In this document: in pieces, positions 1 to 5,574 of the stretch
How positions within the stretch are numbered: the first letter of the stretch is position 1
How the letters are laid out: every line of letters starts with the position of its first letter
DNA from: RGIG1934 sp964492545
Lineage (GTDB): Bacteria; Bacillota; Clostridia; Lachnospirales; Lachnospiraceae
NCBI GenBank assembly: GCA_964492545.1
Contig: CAZBKO010000125.1
Location: 1 to 5,705, forward strand
Length of the DNA stretch: 5,705 nt
Direction of reading: 5' to 3'
Notes under the pieces: generated by a model
The model's database searches: none
What the model saw: only the letters and a program-made list of their open reading frames with translations
Told to the model about the DNA's origin: nothing
Translations under genes and position numbers: made by a program

Positions 1-1427
1 TTTGGTGCTTCATGAACGTTTAAAAGGTATCCTACGCCATGACCCGTTCCACATTTGTAATCAATTCCTATATTCCACAAAGGTCCCCTTGCCAAAATAT
101 CCAGATTCATTCCCTTGCAGCCATATAAAAATCTGGCATTTGCCAAAGACAGCATCGACTTTGCAACTAGAGTAAAATGTTTCCTGGCCTCTTCGGAAAT
201 CTCACCGAGAGCAAATGTTCTTGTAACATCCGTTGTTCCCTCAAAGTACTGTCCTCCTGAATCTACCAACAAAAAATCTCCCTGTTTTAATAGTGCATTA
301 CTGTCCTTATCTGCACTATAATGCATCATAGCTCCATTAGGCCCATATGCACTTATAGTTTCGAAGCTCGGTTCAATGTATGAATCATATTCTTTTCTAA
401 ACTCCTCCAGCTTCTCTGCAGCACTTAATTCACTAATATCATTTCTTATACTCACCTCATTCTTAAGCCAGTACATAAATCTTGTTACTGCCACGCCATC
501 CATAACATGGGCTTTCTTTAAATTCTCAATTTCAGTAGAATTCTTTATTGATTTCATTAGTGTCGTAGGATTCTCTTTATTGAGAATTCTATCCTTATTA
601 ATCTTTAAATATGCTGTATAATTAATTTTATCCATTTCAAGAAGAACCTTATCATCTAACAACGACAAATCTTCATAGAATTCGTTATATGCCTTAATCT
701 TAATATTTATTGTTCTAAAATATTCTTCTATCTCCTGGGTTATTGCTGCCTTATGAAGATAAATTGTTCCCCCGTACATTCCTATTATTGTGTATGACAT
801 AACAACCGGATTATATGCAATGTCATTGCCCCTAATATTATATATCCATGCAATATCATCAAGGCTTGTCAAAACATAGTATTTCGCATTGTACTGGCTC
901 ATCTGCTGACGCACTCTTGCCAGTTTGTCTTTTGATGTTTCACCTGCATATCTCTTGTCTAATACAAATGCCCATTTACCTATAAGTGATGGCCTTCCAT
1001 CCCATATTCGTCCCACTAAATCTGAATTACAGATAATATTATGGTCTGCCGAAAATTTGTTAGCATATGATGCAGCTACAACTTTTCCATCAAATCCAAT
1101 GCTTCCATCATTAACATTCTGCCTAATATATTCTTCCTGAGAAATAACATCCTTTTCACCTGTTCTCATCAGCTGTATTCCTGTACCTGCCAGTTCCTTC
1201 TCCGCCTGAATAAAGTATCTCCCATCAGTATACAACACTGCCCGTGTCTGCGTTACAATCATCGTTCCAGCTGAGCCTGTAAAACCGCTCATATATTCAC
1301 GACATTTGAAGTAATCATTAATATATTCTGATTCATGATAATCCGAGGTTGGTATTACATATACGGTAATTCCCTTATCCTTCATCATCAGTCGCAATTC
1401 ATTTAATTTATCCTGTACTGTTTTCAT
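1..1427 (-). CDS. Xaa-Pro aminopeptidase (aminopeptidase P, peptidase family M24B), 3' end cut off by window edge
   Basis: Cytosolic dinuclear-metal peptidase that removes an N-terminal residue preceding proline. The window holds the first 475 codons. Large bacterial and eukaryotic members are about 600 residues, so roughly the last fifth is missing. I read the frame directly from the reverse strand. An N-terminal creatinase-like domain contains SGFTGSAG (47-54) and TDGRYFIQAE, and a second such domain contains WIYNIRG (194-200) and then AYNPV. The M24 catalytic domain follows, with H369 in MMHYS, D389 in VDSGG, D400 in TTDVTRT, H463 in GTGHGVG and H472 in NVHE. The spacings between these residues equal those I recall for human XPNPEP1 (H395, D415, D426, H489, H498), which supports the three-domain class. 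The two glutamate metal ligands would lie beyond the edge. I chose the ATG at 1427 because AGGA (1434-1437) sits 6 nt upstream; a GTG directly before it is too close. The start overlaps the amidohydrolase end by 20 bp, so translation is probably coupled. Confidence 0.95.
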   Translation of the reverse strand, partial: MKTVQDKLNELRLMMKDKGITVYVIPTSDYHESEYINDYFKCREYMSGFTGSAGTMIVTQTRAVLYTDGRYFIQAEKELAGTGIQLMRTGEKDVISQEEYIRQNVNDGSIGFDGKVVAASYANKFSADHNIICNSDLVGRIWDGRPSLIGKWAFVLDKRYAGETSKDKLARVRQQMSQYNAKYYVLTSLDDIAWIYNIRGNDIAYNPVVMSYTIIGMYGGTIYLHKAAITQEIEEYFRTINIKIKAYNEFYEDLSLLDDKVLLEMDKINYTAYLKINKDRILNKENPTTLMKSIKNSTEIENLKKAHVMDGVAVTRFMYWLKNEVSIRNDISELSAAEKLEEFRKEYDSYIEPSFETISAYGPNGAMMHYSADKDSNALLKQGDFLLVDSGGQYFEGTTDVTRTFALGEISEEARKHFTLVAKSMLSLANARFLYGCKGMNLDILARGPLWNIGIDYKCGTGHGVGYLLNVHEAP

Positions 1428-2601
1428 CACGTATCCTGCCTCTTTCATATACAATCTTTCCATTTATTATAGTATATACTGTTTCTGTAAAGATTTCCAT
1501 AGGGTTTCCTGTAAAAATACTAATGTCTGCATCTTTACCCTCCGCTATACTTCCAACTCTATGGGAAACACCACATATTTTAGCAGCATTAATTGTTATT
1601 GCCTTTAATCCATCCATCAAAGGCAGCCCACGTTTTACAGCAAGTCCTGCACATAAAGGCAAATACTGAATTAACGAAACAGGATGATCTGTTGTTATCG
1701 CAAATAAAATCCCTTTTTCATTAAGAATCTTAGCTGTTTTAAAATCTGCGTTTTGTACTTCTATTTTATTTCGCGATGCAAGATCAGGTCCTAATATTGC
1801 TGGATAGCCTGAATCAGCTATCTCCTGCGCAATTATATGCCCCTCTGTACAATGATCTAATGTAACTGCTATCCCATATTCTTTTCCTATTCTTATGGCT
1901 GTCATTATATCGTCAGCACGATGTACGTGCGCCTTAATTGGAATGACACCATTAAGAACATCTAAATATGGTTCTAGTTTATAATCGCATACAAATGCAT
2001 CTATATTTCCATCCATTATTGACTTTTCTTTTTTCTTTTTGTACTCACTTGCTACAGCTAATTGTTCCCTAAGTATTGAAGCTATCGCCATCCTTGTTGA
2101 TGGAGTGTTTCCGCAAGTCCCATAGGTATTTTTAGGATTTTCACCGAATGCACACTTGAGTGCTGCCTGTTCTAAAAGTATCATTTTGTCAATATCTCTG
2201 CCAAATGTCTTTATAAATGCGAATTGGCCTCCAACCACATTACTGCTTCCCGGTCCAACCATAACGGATGTTATTTCGGCTCGTATTGCATTGTGAAATG
2301 CTGCGTCCAAAGGGTTAATTGCGTCAATTGCCCTAAGATATGGTGTACATGGATTCGTCTGTTCATTACAGTCATCACCCTCATTTCCCTTTTTCTCCTC
2401 TGTGATTCCAATGTGACAGTGAGCTTCAATTATTCCCGGCATAACCCACAAACCCTTAGCATCCAATATTTCTTCATCTATATCATAGCATGATAGCGGC
2501 TTATCGTATATGTGACATATTTTACCATTTTTTATTTGAACACAACCATTTTCAATTACCTTATCATTCATTGTAAATATTTTTCCATTATTAATAATCA
2601 T
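1408..2601 (-). CDS. Metal-dependent amidohydrolase (imidazolonepropionase-like, COG1228 type)
   Basis: Cytosolic amidohydrolase-superfamily enzyme of 397 residues that hydrolyses C-N bonds in an unknown substrate. There is no signal peptide. Numbering from the ATG at 2601: a beta-sandwich strand with INNGKIFT; VMPGIIEAHCHIG with the first metal pair H61 and H63; a glycine-rich GPGSSNVVGGQ near 116-126; IKAHVHRADD with K223, H225 and H227; LDHCTEGH with D249, H250 and H255; TTDHP with the likely catalytic D305; and the closing GSIAEGKDADISIF, typical of the C-terminal part of the sandwich. Length and motif order are normal, so it looks intact. A GTG six bases upstream (2607) could add two residues, but it overlaps the ribosome binding site, so ATG is preferred. 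Some members of this superfamily are Xaa-Pro dipeptidases, and the next gene is an Xaa-Pro aminopeptidase, so proline-peptide salvage is possible. Cyclic amides or imidazolones are also possible. Family call is firm; substrate unknown. Confidence 0.9.
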   Translation of the reverse strand: MIINNGKIFTMNDKVIENGCVQIKNGKICHIYDKPLSCYDIDEEILDAKGLWVMPGIIEAHCHIGITEEKKGNEGDDCNEQTNPCTPYLRAIDAINPLDAAFHNAIRAEITSVMVGPGSSNVVGGQFAFIKTFGRDIDKMILLEQAALKCAFGENPKNTYGTCGNTPSTRMAIASILREQLAVASEYKKKKEKSIMDGNIDAFVCDYKLEPYLDVLNGVIPIKAHVHRADDIMTAIRIGKEYGIAVTLDHCTEGHIIAQEIADSGYPAILGPDLASRNKIEVQNADFKTAKILNEKGILFAITTDHPVSLIQYLPLCAGLAVKRGLPLMDGLKAITINAAKICGVSHRVGSIAEGKDADISIFTGNPMEIFTETVYTIINGKIVYERGRIRDENSTG

Positions 2602-2604
2602 ACG

Positions 2605-2612
2605 CACCTCTT
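2605..2612 (-). promoter_or_regulatory. Ribosome binding site that fixes the amidohydrolase start
   Basis: The minus strand reads AAGAGGTG here. GAGG (2607-2610) lies 5 nt before the ATG at 2601. The alternative GTG codon (2605-2607) shares bases with this site and cannot use it, so initiation is at ATG with protein start MIINNGK. Confidence 0.75.
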
Positions 2613-2614
2613 AC

Positions 2615-2634
2615 AATACTTTGATACAAGTATT
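2615..2634 (-). promoter_or_regulatory. Putative GntR-type operator before the amidohydrolase operon
   Basis: A perfect 7-bp inverted repeat, AATACTT / AAGTATT with a 6-bp centre. On the minus strand its inner 18 bases, ATACTTGTATCAAAGTAT, match the Bacillus subtilis gluconate repressor (GntR) operator ATACTTGTATACAAGTAT, as I recall it, at 16 of 18 positions; both differences are in the centre. It overlaps the candidate -10 box and the expected transcription start, the usual place for a repressor site. No regulator gene lies in the window, so the protein that binds it is inferred. Confidence 0.45.
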
Positions 2635-2661
2635 ATCTACATATGTGCTATATAAATACAA
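2632..2661 (-). promoter_or_regulatory. Candidate weak sigma-A promoter of the amidohydrolase-aminopeptidase operon
   Basis: The minus strand shows TTGTAT (2656-2661), an 18-bp gap, then GATAAT (2632-2637). The -35 box is poor, and it touches the T-tract of the terminator of the preceding gene. This is the best promoter-like pair in the only gap available, but read-through from the upstream gene cannot be excluded. Expected start of the mRNA is near 2625, inside the inverted repeat. Confidence 0.35.
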
Positions 2662-2691
2662 AAAAAGAACTGGGATATAATCCCAGTTCTT
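2661..2691 (-). terminator. Rho-independent terminator of the 219-residue surface protein gene
   Basis: A perfect 12-bp stem (AAGAACTGGGAT, 2665-2676, with 2680-2691) has a 3-nt loop. On the minus strand the stem runs straight into a T-tract (2661-2666). It lies about 30 nt after the stop codon of the minus-strand gene. The other flank lacks a T-run, so it is directional. Confidence 0.9.
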
Positions 2692-2719
2692 ATGTAAACA
2701 ATTATTAATTCGTATGAAA

Positions 2720-3379
2720 TTAAGCGTTAGCTTTCTTTCTTGAAGCTACGAATGCTACAACTGCTACTGCACCGATTAATACGATTGATAAAGAAAGTGC
2801 ATCACCTGTTGCTGGTGTTGTATCTTTAGAAGCTGTTGTATCATCATTTGCTGCTGCTGTTGTTGTATCTTCTGCTACTGCTGTTGTATCTTCTGTTGGA
2901 GCGTCTACCTTTGGTGCCCATGTAGCTGCGTCTGCTGCTGCTTCTTCAAGGATTCCTTTGATTTCTTCAGGATCTTTTCCTTCTTTTTCAGCATCTGCTC
3001 TGTTACAATCTGTGTTAACTGTAACGCCAGCACCTACTGCTGTAAACTGGTATGTGTTAGATGAGTTAGGATTGTAGCAGAATGTTACGTCTGTGTCAGC
3101 TGCTACTGTGATACCATAGTTGTTTTGCATTCCGTCTGGTGTCCAAGCTCCGTCAAGGATTAACTTGAATGTGTAATCACCAGCTGCAAGCTTAGTTGTG
3201 TAAGTAAGAATTCCATCTCCATCTTCGTCTGCAAACTTAGTATCCATGTCTGTTGCATTCCAATCATTCATAGATCCTGCTAATGTTACTACACTTGCTG
3301 CATAAGCTGAAACGCCCATTGCAAATGTCATTACTGCTGCTGTTGCTACTGCAACTAATTTCTTCATTGTCTTTTTCAT
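2720..3379 (-). CDS. Secreted, surface-anchored protein with one X25/SusE-F-like carbohydrate-binding domain
   Basis: Exported 219-residue protein with no catalytic domain. It has a signal peptide (1-27, MKKTMKK then a hydrophobic core, likely cut after SAYA). A single beta-sandwich domain spans about 29-115, with GSMNDWN (35-41), DGDGILTYTTKLAAGDYTFK, DGAWTPDG (77-83) and DTDVTFCYNP (96-104). This pattern fits the X25 domain of bacterial pullulanases, a relative of SusE/SusF starch-binding domains. A short acidic helix-like stretch (127-152) precedes an EDTT-rich linker (160-188). The C-terminus is a sorting-like signal: PATGD (189-193), a membrane segment and the tail RKKANA. C101 and C125 could form a disulfide. 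Starch or maltodextrin binding at the cell surface is inferred from domain likeness. The gene has its own promoter and terminator. The promoter and leader resemble those of the larger surface gene upstream, which points to co-regulation. Confidence 0.85.
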   Translation of the reverse strand: MKKTMKKLVAVATAAVMTFAMGVSAYAASVVTLAGSMNDWNATDMDTKFADEDGDGILTYTTKLAAGDYTFKLILDGAWTPDGMQNNYGITVAADTDVTFCYNPNSSNTYQFTAVGAGVTVNTDCNRADAEKEGKDPEEIKGILEEAAADAATWAPKVDAPTEDTTAVAEDTTTAAANDDTTASKDTTPATGDALSLSIVLIGAVAVVAFVASRKKANA

Positions 3380-3384
3380 AAAAC

Positions 3385-3397
3385 AAATCCGTCCCTT
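3385..3397 (-). promoter_or_regulatory. Ribosome-binding segment of the 219-residue protein gene, shared with the larger surface gene
   Basis: The minus strand reads AAGGGACGGATTT, ending 5 nt before the ATG at 3379. GGA is 8 nt from the start codon. The same segment with one change (AAGGGATGGATTT, 5446-5458) precedes the 570-residue gene at the same distance. Confidence 0.7.
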
Positions 3398-3417
3398 CTG
3401 ATTATAATATTTTGTTG

Positions 3418-3433
3418 ATTGATTACTATCAAT
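3418..3433 (-). promoter_or_regulatory. Predicted 5'-terminal mRNA hairpin of the 219-residue protein gene
   Basis: ATTGAT and ATCAAT form a perfect 6-bp stem with a 4-nt loop. With the expected transcription start near 3436, the hairpin begins only about 3-5 nt from the 5' end. Such terminal hairpins are known to protect mRNAs from 5'-end decay. A counterpart lies in the leader of the other surface gene. Confidence 0.5.
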
Positions 3434-3442
3434 TCTTTATGT

Positions 3443-3471
3443 ATTATATAACAATTACATGACTTTGGCAA
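3443..3471 (-). promoter_or_regulatory. Sigma-A promoter of the 219-residue surface protein gene
   Basis: The minus strand has -35 TTGCCA (3466-3471), a 17-bp spacer and an exact -10 TATAAT (3443-3448). The predicted start near 3436 gives a leader of about 57 nt. The bases from 3429 to 3448 match those at 5501-5520 before the other surface gene at 19 of 20 positions. Confidence 0.8.
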
Positions 3472-3480
3472 TAGTTTTTT

Positions 3481-3502
3481 TGTAAAATTCTTATAAATTA
3501 CA
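3481..3502 (-). promoter_or_regulatory. Upstream dyad element of the 219-residue gene promoter
   Basis: The minus strand carries TGTAA, then 12 bases, then TTACA, an inverted repeat ending 9 bp upstream of the -35 box. An A/T-rich, similarly placed dyad sits before the other surface gene (5553-5574). It could be an activator or repressor site or an UP element; no named factor is recognised. Confidence 0.45.
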
Positions 3503-3669
3503 AAAGAATTATCGTTGCTTTATAGTATTAATTCACAACCTATAATTCTACTAATACCAGTTACTCCTTTAGTAAAGTATTTTACTTTATCTTCAGTTAT
3601 CTATGCCGTTAGATTATTTTATTCTCTGCTCTGCAACAGTGTGAAACTCATAAAACAATGTATGTAACT
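3503..3669. other. Intergenic stretch with no recognised gene
   Basis: This lies between the terminator of the 570-residue gene and the promoter elements of the 219-residue gene, within a 348-bp gap between coding regions. I see only very short reading frames (10-13 codons) and no RNA gene. The one internal structure is a 7-bp palindrome, TAAAGTA-TTT-TACTTTA (3573-3589). It could be an operator or a small hairpin, and could be chance in such AT-rich DNA. Confidence 0.5.
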
Positions 3670-3700
3670 AAAAAGAAGAACCAGATTACTGGTTCTTCTT
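3670..3700 (-). terminator. Rho-independent terminator of the 570-residue surface protein gene
   Basis: A perfect 12-bp stem (AAGAAGAACCAG, 3673-3684, with 3689-3700) has a 4-nt loop. On the minus strand it is followed by a short T-run (3670-3674, partly in the stem). It lies 27 nt past the stop codon. It separates the two surface genes into independent transcripts. Confidence 0.85.
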
Positions 3701-3727
3701 AATATTAAACATTATTACAAACTGTAA

Positions 3728-5440
3728 TTATGCGTTCTGTTTCTTCTTAGCTGCTACTACTGCAACAACTGCTGCAAGACCTAATACCATAACTGCAACT
3801 GGAGCAACATCTCCTGTTTCAGCGCCATCAGCCTTGTCATCTTCTGTTTCAGCTTCTGTAGTATCTTCGGCTTCTTCTCCAGCTGGATCTTCAACTGAAT
3901 CAAGTCCCTGTCCATCATATGTATATCCATCTTTTTCAAGATTTTCTACAGATGTGTACATCTTAACGCTGTAAGTTACCTGAGTATCAGACTCTGCTGT
4001 AACTTCGTCAAGTACGAACCAATATTCACCTGTTGTAAGTTCCTTAGTATCAGCTGTCTGGTGCTTAACAGCGCCTTCTTCAGCTTCTGCATCTGATACA
4101 AGGTTGTTGAAGATTACATTGTATGTCTCTTCTGCTGTTCCGTTAGTACCTACTGCATACCAAGTTTCTGATCCAACTTCAAGTCCCATTTCTGCTCCTG
4201 GCCATGCTCCTGTGATTTCAGCCCATGAACCATATGTAAGATAAACGCCAACTTTTTCCCATTCTTCGCTGTTAAGGAAATGAATCTTTAACTTCATAGA
4301 ATCCCAAGCTGCTCCAGCGTCTTCTGTTGTATCTTCTTCACCTTCTTCTGGTGCTTCTGTTGGAGCCTGTGTTTCGATTTCAGCCTTTTCTTCTTCAGCC
4401 CATCCTTCAGGTGCTGTTGTAGAAGATGCTACTGTAAATCCAGGACGTCCATTGATATCTGCTGGGTCATGTCCTTCTTCATATGGTGTAAGTGTAAACC
4501 AATATGTACCAGCTGCAAGTTCTTCGATATTATCTGTCTGACCAATCTGTGTATTAGCAATGTCACCATTACCACCAGCGAAAATAATGCTTGTTACACC
4601 ATCAACTTTGATTGTTGCTTTGAAATATCCGTCATTGTTATCACATGCTGCCATTGTCTGTCCTGGCCATGCTTCGAAAAGATCTCCAGCACTTGTCCAT
4701 GCCCACATAGCTACTTCTGTCCATTCAGCAGGTGCCTTAACATAAACTGTTAATTCTCCAGCTGCTGCTGCATTAGCATCATCCTGTGCTTTCTTAAGAG
4801 CATCATACTGAGTTCTAGCTGCTGTTAATGTAGCATAGTTAGTAACATTAGCTTTCTCATCAGCTGCAAGAGCTGCATATGCTGCTTCTGCTGCTTCAAT
4901 CTTGTCCTTGCTGTCTAATGAAACTGTTCCAATTGCATCAATTGCTGCAATTGCTGTCTCTGTTGCTGATAATAAGCTAGGATCTGTTGTGCTTACTGTA
5001 TAAGATGATCCTGTGAATGTCATCCAAATTTCTGTTCCAGCATCATTAAGTGCTGTCATTACATCTGCTGTATCATGTCCTGTATTAGCCATATCACATG
5101 TTGTAGCTGTGTACTTAATGAACTGCATTCCTGATGCCGATCCATCATAGCTAACTGTTACATCTGCCTTACCTTCGTTAAGTGTAAGAAGTTTAATCTG
5201 AGTATCGCTTACTCCCCAACCTGTTGATACTGAATCCATACGAACTGTTTCAGTTGTTGTTAAGCCTCCATAAACCTGTAAAGCTACACCCTTATAGCTT
5301 GACACATCATCGTTACAGATAACATGAATTGTCTTAGTTGTATCTGCCTTAGCTACAACTGGATTTGTTGCAAGTACGCCTACAAATGCCATTGCTGCTG
5401 CTGTAAAAACAGAAACAAACTTCTTAATAGATTTTCTCAT
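3728..5440 (-). CDS. Secreted, surface-anchored starch-binding protein with two CBM26-like modules and no catalytic domain
   Basis: Exported 570-residue modular protein. It has a signal peptide (1-32, RKSIKK then a hydrophobic core, likely cut after VAKA). An unrecognised beta-rich domain (33-152) follows, with C42 and C115. Next is an Ala-rich helical spacer (157-226; AIDAIGTVSLDS, AAYAALAADEK, NYATL) of a type common in Firmicutes surface proteins. The first CBM26-like module (229-318) has WTEVAMWAW, AWPGQTM (257-263) and SIIFAGGNG. An acidic Thr/Pro linker follows (340-380). The second module (382-495) has WEKVGVYL, AWPGAEM (412-418) and NVIFNN. After an EDTT-containing acidic stretch come AETGD (540-544), a membrane segment and the tail KKKQNA. 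The W-PG and IIF/VIF signatures are those of CBM26 starch-binding modules; ligand and role are inferred. No glycoside hydrolase signature is present, and the frame is intact from signal peptide to anchor. It is monocistronic, and its control region matches that of the downstream 219-residue gene. Confidence 0.88.
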   Translation of the reverse strand: MRKSIKKFVSVFTAAAMAFVGVLATNPVVAKADTTKTIHVICNDDVSSYKGVALQVYGGLTTTETVRMDSVSTGWGVSDTQIKLLTLNEGKADVTVSYDGSASGMQFIKYTATTCDMANTGHDTADVMTALNDAGTEIWMTFTGSSYTVSTTDPSLLSATETAIAAIDAIGTVSLDSKDKIEAAEAAYAALAADEKANVTNYATLTAARTQYDALKKAQDDANAAAAGELTVYVKAPAEWTEVAMWAWTSAGDLFEAWPGQTMAACDNNDGYFKATIKVDGVTSIIFAGGNGDIANTQIGQTDNIEELAAGTYWFTLTPYEEGHDPADINGRPGFTVASSTTAPEGWAEEEKAEIETQAPTEAPEEGEEDTTEDAGAAWDSMKLKIHFLNSEEWEKVGVYLTYGSWAEITGAWPGAEMGLEVGSETWYAVGTNGTAEETYNVIFNNLVSDAEAEEGAVKHQTADTKELTTGEYWFVLDEVTAESDTQVTYSVKMYTSVENLEKDGYTYDGQGLDSVEDPAGEEAEDTTEAETEDDKADGAETGDVAPVAVMVLGLAAVVAVVAAKKKQNA

Positions 5441-5445
5441 AATTA

Positions 5446-5458
5446 AAATCCATCCCTT
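5446..5458 (-). promoter_or_regulatory. Ribosome-binding segment of the 570-residue protein gene
   Basis: The minus strand reads AAGGGATGGATTT, ending 5 nt before the ATG at 5440. A further AAAGGA lies just upstream. It is 12 of 13 identical to the segment before the 219-residue gene, at the same spacing, and it supports the chosen start. Confidence 0.7.
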
Positions 5459-5481
5459 TCCTTTTTTATTTTGCTTATATG

Positions 5482-5505
5482 ATTGGCGCCTACACGTACG
5501 TCAAT
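5482..5505 (-). promoter_or_regulatory. Predicted 5'-terminal mRNA hairpin of the 570-residue protein gene
   Basis: In the minus-strand RNA, AUUG (5502-5505) pairs with CAAU (5482-5485). An A-C mismatch follows, then CGU pairs with GCG, the last pair being a G-U wobble. The stem starts about 3-5 nt from the predicted transcript end near 5508. It has the same position and the same closing AUUG/CAAU pairs as the hairpin of the other surface gene, but a different interior. Confidence 0.4.
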
Positions 5506-5514
5506 TCTTTTTGT

Positions 5515-5543
5515 ATTATAATATATAATTATTCTAAATGCAA
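5515..5543 (-). promoter_or_regulatory. Sigma-A promoter of the 570-residue surface protein gene
   Basis: The minus strand has -35 TTGCAT (5538-5543), a 17-bp spacer and an exact -10 TATAAT (5515-5520). The predicted start near 5508 gives a leader of about 68 nt. The -10 box and following bases are almost identical to the 219-residue gene promoter, while the 17-bp spacers are not, so the match is not a simple recent duplication. Confidence 0.8.
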
Positions 5544-5552
5544 CTGTTTTAT

Positions 5553-5574
5553 GGTAAATATGTGAAAATTTACA
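5553..5574 (-). promoter_or_regulatory. Upstream dyad element of the 570-residue gene promoter
   Basis: The minus strand has GTAAAT, 8 bases, ATTTAC, an inverted repeat (5554-5573) about 10 bp upstream of the -35 box. The stretch 5538-5574 aligns without gaps to 3466-3502 at 25 of 37 positions, with TGTAA, TTTAC and AAAAC conserved. Confidence 0.45.

Noticed and set aside
115..1140. Three plus-strand open frames (115-321, 376-621, 925-1140)
   Set aside because: They are antisense to the Xaa-Pro aminopeptidase, whose motifs are continuous on the minus strand; no start signals or domain features.
2224..2493. Plus-strand open frame of 89 codons
   Set aside because: It lies wholly inside the amidohydrolase on the opposite strand, has no ribosome binding site, and its translation has no recognisable domain.
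2605..2607. GTG as start codon of the amidohydrolase
   Set aside because: It overlaps the GAGG ribosome binding site; the ATG at 2601 has correct spacing and begins at the conserved strand.
2818..2920. Repeated gct/tgt triplets as a tandem DNA repeat or CRISPR-like array
   Set aside because: They come from the Ala/Thr/Val/Asp-rich linker codons of the surface protein; no fixed unit length and no spacers.
4469..4753. Two plus-strand frames opposite the first CBM26-like module
   Set aside because: Cys- and Ser-rich antisense shadow translations of the starch-binding protein gene, without ribosome binding sites.
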